Below are positions 59,331 through 64,000 of a DNA stretch of 64,000 bases, piece after piece. The notes beneath the pieces were generated by a model. The model saw nothing but the letters and a program-made list of their open reading frames with translations. It was not told the DNA's origin and searched no databases. Each line of letters begins with the position of its first letter. Positions within the stretch are counted from its first letter, which is position 1. Source of the DNA: Aldrovandia affinis (Eukaryota; Chordata; Actinopteri; Notacanthiformes; Halosauridae); contig JAINUG010000015.1 in assembly GCA_029706075.1 (NCBI GenBank), forward strand, positions 3,941,154 through 4,005,153. The letters run 5' to 3'. The translations under genes were made by a program, and so were the position numbers.

Positions 59331-59989
59331 GCCTGCTCCTGCCAAATGTGAATCAACATAGTCTTTATTAGGCTTTAATATTTTTATCAAAATTTTCTTT
59401 ATTCTCCAAATTGGAATGCCTTAATTTTAGGTCTGTCTCAGCTCTGTCACCCCAGGATACTTAATTTGATGACTTTTTACAACAATCAACTTTTTAAAAC
59501 AATCAGCTTTTAAAACGACGCATCCCTTACTAATAAATGGTACCCTGTGGGCACCTGATGTGCCGTTGGGAGGAACTAATGCAGTGGTAACACCTGACCG
59601 ACTTAAATACACCCTGCTCCGGGATCCAAAAGTGAGCATATATCAATTGGAAAAAGTATTGCTAGTTTTTGCCCCCTAATGAATTGATTTATTGCGAACA
59701 TCGTTGATGTTACAGTATGGAATGAGTCATGAGCACTGAAGGAACTGCTTGCGAGTGGAGAGGGCGTTGTCTTGCGAGGCTTCGCAATGGTGATTTATTT
59801 CCACTGTAAGACGTGTGCGTTGCTGTGCAGGGTAAAAGTATTAGTTGTACAGGTGCTGTGCTGTAGGGCACACTGCATAGTGCATGAATCTAACTGTCAA
59901 CCTGATCGTGACAGTGGCTCTTTGTTTTGCTGTCATCACTCCACTTCCACGTCCTCTGATCTGAAGTACACTCATATTTTTATAATGTC

Positions 59990-60480
59990 ACACATTTTAC
60001 TGTCTGGCAGTAGTGTCACACACACATTTTACTGTCTGGCAGTACAATAATGTCACACATTTACTGTCTGGCAGTACTGTCCCAAATCTGTTTACTGTCT
60101 GGCTGTACAGTAATGTCACACAACAGTTTCCTGTCTGGCAGTATGGTAATGTCACACATAACAGTTTACTGTCTGGCAGTAGTGTCACACACAACTGTTT
60201 ACTGTCTGGCAGCACAGTCATGTCACACACCTGTTTACTGTCTGGCAGTACAATAATGTCACGTATTTACTGTCTGACAGTAGTGTAACACACAACTGTT
60301 TACTGTCTGACAGTACTGTCCCAAATCTGTTTACTGTCTGGCTGTACAGTAATGTCACATGTAACAGTTTACTGTCTGGCAGTAGTGTCACACATAACTG
60401 TTTACTGTCTGGCAGTATTGTAGTGTCACACAATCGTTTACTGTCTGGCAGTAATGTCACACACAACCAGTCAGTGCCTG
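59990..60480. repeat. minisatellite, ~34-bp unit, about 14 copies
   Basis: The core TTTACTGTCTGGCAGTA recurs about 14 times from 60000 to 60440 at a mean spacing near 34 bases, separated by GTGTCACACA-type linkers of variable length. The core has an ACTG...CAGT arm pair and could form small hairpins. A longer block, from CAGTACTGTCCCAAATCTGT through GGCTGTACAGTAATGTCACA, occurs twice about 239 bases apart, showing that multi-unit blocks were duplicated. A diverged end unit (CAGTCAGTGCCTGG) closes the array. Confidence 0.95.
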
Positions 60481-61316
60481 GTGGTACTTCGCTGCCAGGC
60501 ATTCATGTCGTATACACACGCAAGATAAAAGCTAGCAGCTCCCCTCTGCATCCTTTGTGAAAGTGGGAGATTAGAGGCTGAGAATAGAGACAGTTGGGAG
60601 AAAGACATGGCAGAGGAAGTGTAATAAAGGAATTGTCAAAGAGATGGGGAGGGAGATCACAGATATTCAGTGGAGCATCTCAATCTCCCCTACATTGTGG
60701 TGAGTTACATATGCAAATGGCTGGAGTTCTCAGGTGTCAGTGCAAATATCCGATGACTTCTCACTTTACACTTGTGTGGCAGCGGGAAACATGAATCGGG
60801 CACAGCCAGCTGAGTCACATGAAGGAATTAATGACAACCTGTAGTTGTGTGAACGTGCTATGCCTCACTCACTTCAACCGAGGCCAGGATGGCAGGGACA
60901 CAAGGTCACCTTAATTTTCAGTGAGAGAGTGTGAACCAGACCAGGATGTTAAACCCTGAATCTGAAACACTTCCACCTTTTGTCTGCCTGTGTGAGGGGC
61001 CTCTCCATGGCGAATAAACGCTGAAGAGCTGTTCTGTTTTGGGGTGGTTGTAATGTTGCCCAAGGGGAACGGAGTTGGAGAGACACCAAATGGAAAGGCT
61101 TGTAACTGTGCTTGGCAATGGTGTTGTGGTATTAGAGGAAAGTGCTCATTGTGTGGGTTGTGTTGATTATAAACACATTTGGATTTGGCTTGCATGCGAA
61201 CATCTCCAATTATATTAGGAAAGTAAGACAAAAGTAGGGAAGTAAACCAACAAACCAATGACACTTTGTGCCTGATAAAACCGCTGAGGAAACTAGAAAT
61301 AATTATAGCTGGCCTA
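60481..61316. other. no gene or repeat recognised
   Basis: Single-copy-looking DNA. The minus-strand open frame at 60911-61264 (117 codons) lacks similarity to anything I know and has no splice context, so it is not called as a gene. Confidence 0.5.
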
Positions 61317-61495
61317 CAATCAACATTTGTCCTTAACTTTGATTTGCAAATAAATACAAGTGTTGGTTCTTTCCCTCAAACAGTTATGTGGGTTAGTTTT
61401 GGTTATTGCTGAACTTGCAAAACTATTTGTAAAGAAAAAGAGACCTAACACCTAGCATTTAAACATGAGTCAAAGTTAAGGACAAATGTTGATTG
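61317..61495. mobile_element. candidate palindromic MITE
   Basis: Perfect 26-bp inverted repeats (CAATCAACATTTGTCCTTAA then CTTTGA, at 61317-61342, reversed at 61470-61495) enclose 127 bases. The inner flanks are also partly complementary (an AAAGAACCAACACTTGTATT-like strand pairs with AAAGAGACCTAACACCTAGC). The whole 179 bases would thus fold into one long imperfect hairpin. There is no coding sequence, and no clear target-site duplication was found. The family is unknown to me. Confidence 0.75.
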
Positions 61496-64000
61496 AATCC
61501 TGGCTTGTATTGCCAAAGTTCAAGTACTCTATGTCCACCTTCGGCTCTGCCATTTTCATAAGTAATATAACATATGAACAGCAGATGTAATGCATTGGAA
61601 AAAAGTCCCTGTATGTTGTATTGCATGTATACAGTGTGTTGGTCCGGCCTTAGGAAACCCTATTCCCTTGCGTGCCATTTGGCTTCTGCTTGCATGCCTG
61701 AGTTTCCTAATGATAAATGGCTGAAGAAAATAGTTACTTTGAGCTTTCACAGTGGTGCCCTTTGCTCACATTAGAGAGTTGATGTCTTTGATTAGCCAAA
61801 GTTGGTGGTCTTAGCTGTGCAATGTTACTGCACTTAAATCGCAGCGACAGAGGAAATCACGGCTGCACGGTGTAGGTAGATGAAAGTATGAGGGTGATTG
61901 ATAGAACTGGGACAGGACCACCCTCAGTAGCGGAACAGAGTTAAACTTTGAAATGACGTGTCGTGTGACATCACCATTCAAGGGCCACGTGTGTAATGTA
62001 GTGCTGGTTGTATGTGTTCAGTGTGCTGCAGGAGCACTAACACGCACCTTTATATCTACATAACATGCATTGGCAGCGGTTCAATGTTACCTTTTCTACA
62101 AGATCCTTATATCCAGATACGTAGATTGCTATCAAGGTGAAGGAGAGCATACCTTAAATGCAAAGTGAGCTTCAGAGCTCCACATATAATTAAGGCCAAG
62201 CCAGGGAAAAGCCATTTGTCTTCTGGCGAGAGTTTAGGGCTGTGCTTTACCAAGAATATGATTGAGGGCGACCCCTTATATGAGACTTTATATTTACCTT
62301 TGCGAATGAAATGTCATGCAATCAGGGACACACCGGGAAGGATTGTGTTGATGCCCAGTGCTGACAGGACCCACGGGCATTCTGTGATGAAAACAACAGT
62401 GTGTGAAAAGCACAAATCCGTTTGAACAGAATGTGAGGGGGATGGAGTTTGAAATGACTGGAACCTGACTGAAACTGAGAAAAGCAGCGTAGCGAGGCAC
62501 TTTGCGGCTCCAGCTCTGTTCTGTTCTCAGGGAACTTTTTTTCCAGTTCATGAACACGCACTTCGGCTCCATGTGCATGCTTTCATCTCAGTTTTTCCAT
62601 GGGTGTCTTTCGCTAGCAGGCTTTCAATTCCTGGAACCCAAACCATTCGGACAAATACTCTGGTAAACATAATTGATCTATATAAACATAGTTGTGGGCT
62701 TATAAAGTCTGTTGTTATTCATTAAATGAGTCTATTAGGGGACTTTCATATATATATATCCGGCCCTTAACAGCACTTTAGGCCAAGTAAGATTTATTAT
62801 TTATCATCTGCACATTGACAAGTTTTTAACTGAAAACAGCTGCCTGGGGCAAACCCTTTGCAATAATCCCTGTAATTAAAAAAAAAGGAAAAAACAGACC
62901 GATTTCATGGAATGAATTAATTCATGGTTGAAAAGTATGTTGCCGCTGGCAATGATCACTCTGGAGCTCCTCAGATCCTGAGTTGGACATAGCTGTCAGA
63001 CATCAGCATGGTCTCACCGAGGCATGTCTAAAGGTGGATTCGAGCAGGATCTTGGACTGCCACCTCACTGATTTACCATCCCACTAAATGACCACCCCCC
63101 CATGTCTTCAACTCACTATAGATTTAGTGTAGTTTATGGGCTTGTATTAGAACAGCCGAAGCATTACTCCGTTAGGTTATGGTCCAAGTAGGCCACCGTC
63201 ATGCATTCTGATTTGTAACAGAACCCCTTGAGAATCAAGTGTGCCAAAGGCAATTGGAAACTAATGGCGTTAATGACTTGTGTCTCCAGTCCTGCATTGA
63301 TACTTCCGATTGGCAGTAATTGCGTAATTGGGGAATAATAATTGGCTGTGAATGTAATTGTGATCCTGAGAAAGAATTGCATTTCAGGTTTGCCAACAGC
63401 AGTACTATGGGGAGTGTGGTCTCCCTTAAGTACCCTTTTCACTTTCATCCCACTGGAATGGGAATCCGTAATACATGCTGATGGTGCTACCAGTTGTGCT
63501 TTAAAGTGTAGGGAAACCAGTCCCTTCCTTTTCATTTATGGATTAGATGGTTGTAGACGTCTTTGATGGGATAGTGCTAAAATGGATTGTGCTGAACCGC
63601 TTGTGGGAATGTCCACAGTTTAATGAGTTTGATCTTGAAGTCGTGCCACAAGTTGCACACGTGTTCCTCTGCTTTTATAATCCATGCCTTCACCAAAGGC
63701 GTTGACCACAAAACAGTCATTTCACAAGGCTGGGTTATATAATCTTCATAGAAGCCCGTGCTGCCTCAATGGGCTTCAATTATTTTGTTGCAGGAATAGG
63801 GCTATAATCAAAGAGCGCGCTGCCATTTTCGGAAGCGTTTCAGTGCTGCCGGTATCACAATTAGCACGAGGTAACCACCACCTGAGTCTGTCCTCTTAGT
63901 TGCAACTTGTTGCACCTTCATTCCACAGCCTTGAATCATTCCCTCCCCGTGCTGTTCTGTGGTCACTAATCTGCTGTTTGTTATGGTCCGTGGAGTGTTT

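Larger units (their letters stand above)
48872..64000 (+). other. downstream intron or flank of the plus-strand gene
   Basis: The large exon ends at a donor, so transcription must continue. Only one candidate further exon was found (51816-51851). Several AG sites (53388, 56437, 56580, 63793) were tried in the required phase, and all hit stops within a few codons. The rest is microsatellites, SINEs, Tc1 remnants, a minisatellite, inverted repeats and unremarkable DNA. The 61800-64000 part shows no feature I can support. Confidence 0.6.

Noticed and set aside
60911-61264. 117-codon minus-strand frame
   Set aside because: No similarity or splice context, and an overlapping frame of like quality exists.
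63780-63899. Possible downstream exon after TTTTGTTGCAG
   Set aside because: In the required phase it hits a TAA after four codons.
1-64000. CRISPR arrays, prophage, plasmid or bacterial operons
   Set aside because: No regular spacer arrays or prokaryotic genes exist. Intron-bearing vertebrate genes and SINEs fill the window.

Overview
The window is vertebrate nuclear DNA, almost certainly from a ray-finned fish. The evidence is large introns with GT-AG exons, tRNA-headed SINEs that share 3' tails, several decayed Tc1-like DNA transposons of the kind common in fish, and many microsatellites. Nothing prokaryotic, plasmid-like, viral or CRISPR-like was seen. The lineage within fishes cannot be fixed from this sequence alone.

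Two host genes diverge from each other. The left gene, on the minus strand, is the 5' part of pitpnc1 (RdgB-beta, a soluble phosphatidylinositol/phosphatidic acid transfer protein). Its start-codon exon lies at 14812-15003 and its second coding exon at 2622-2770, about 12 kb apart. A likely non-coding first exon ends near 16851, inside an AACGTT-rich stretch. The right gene, on the plus strand, starts at an ATG at 37516 (18 codons plus one base). A phase-matched, 438-codon Ser/Pro-rich exon follows at 47558-48871, and a 36-base microexon at 51816-51851 is possible. I could not name this gene. The 20 kb between the two 5' ends holds no convincing gene.

Layout: 1-2621 pitpnc1 intron 2 (partial); 2622-14859 the two pitpnc1 coding exons and an intron with three SINEs or SINE-like copies, SINE tails, a tandem duplication and a possible DNA-transposon remnant; 14860-17060 5' UTR and presumed promoter side; 17060-37080 intergenic, with one decayed Tc1 copy, one internally deleted Tc1 copy with intact terminal repeats, a short dispersed repeat pair and two stretches that look like conserved non-coding DNA; 37080-37570 CpG-bearing promoter, 5' UTR and first exon of the plus-strand gene; 37571-47557 its first intron, with two SINEs stacked in the same target; 47558-48871 the large exon; 48872-64000 downstream intron or flank, with long microsatellites, a full-length SINE, a long inverted repeat, two Tc1 remnants facing each other across a compound microsatellite, a 34-bp minisatellite and a candidate palindromic MITE.

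I found no convincing undescribed biological system. The items most worth checking are the unnamed Ser/Pro-rich gene and its possible microexon, the (GA)n microsatellite that forms the polypyrimidine tract of a pitpnc1 splice acceptor, the two SINEs sharing one target site, the candidate MITE at 61317-61495 and the minisatellite at 59990-60480.
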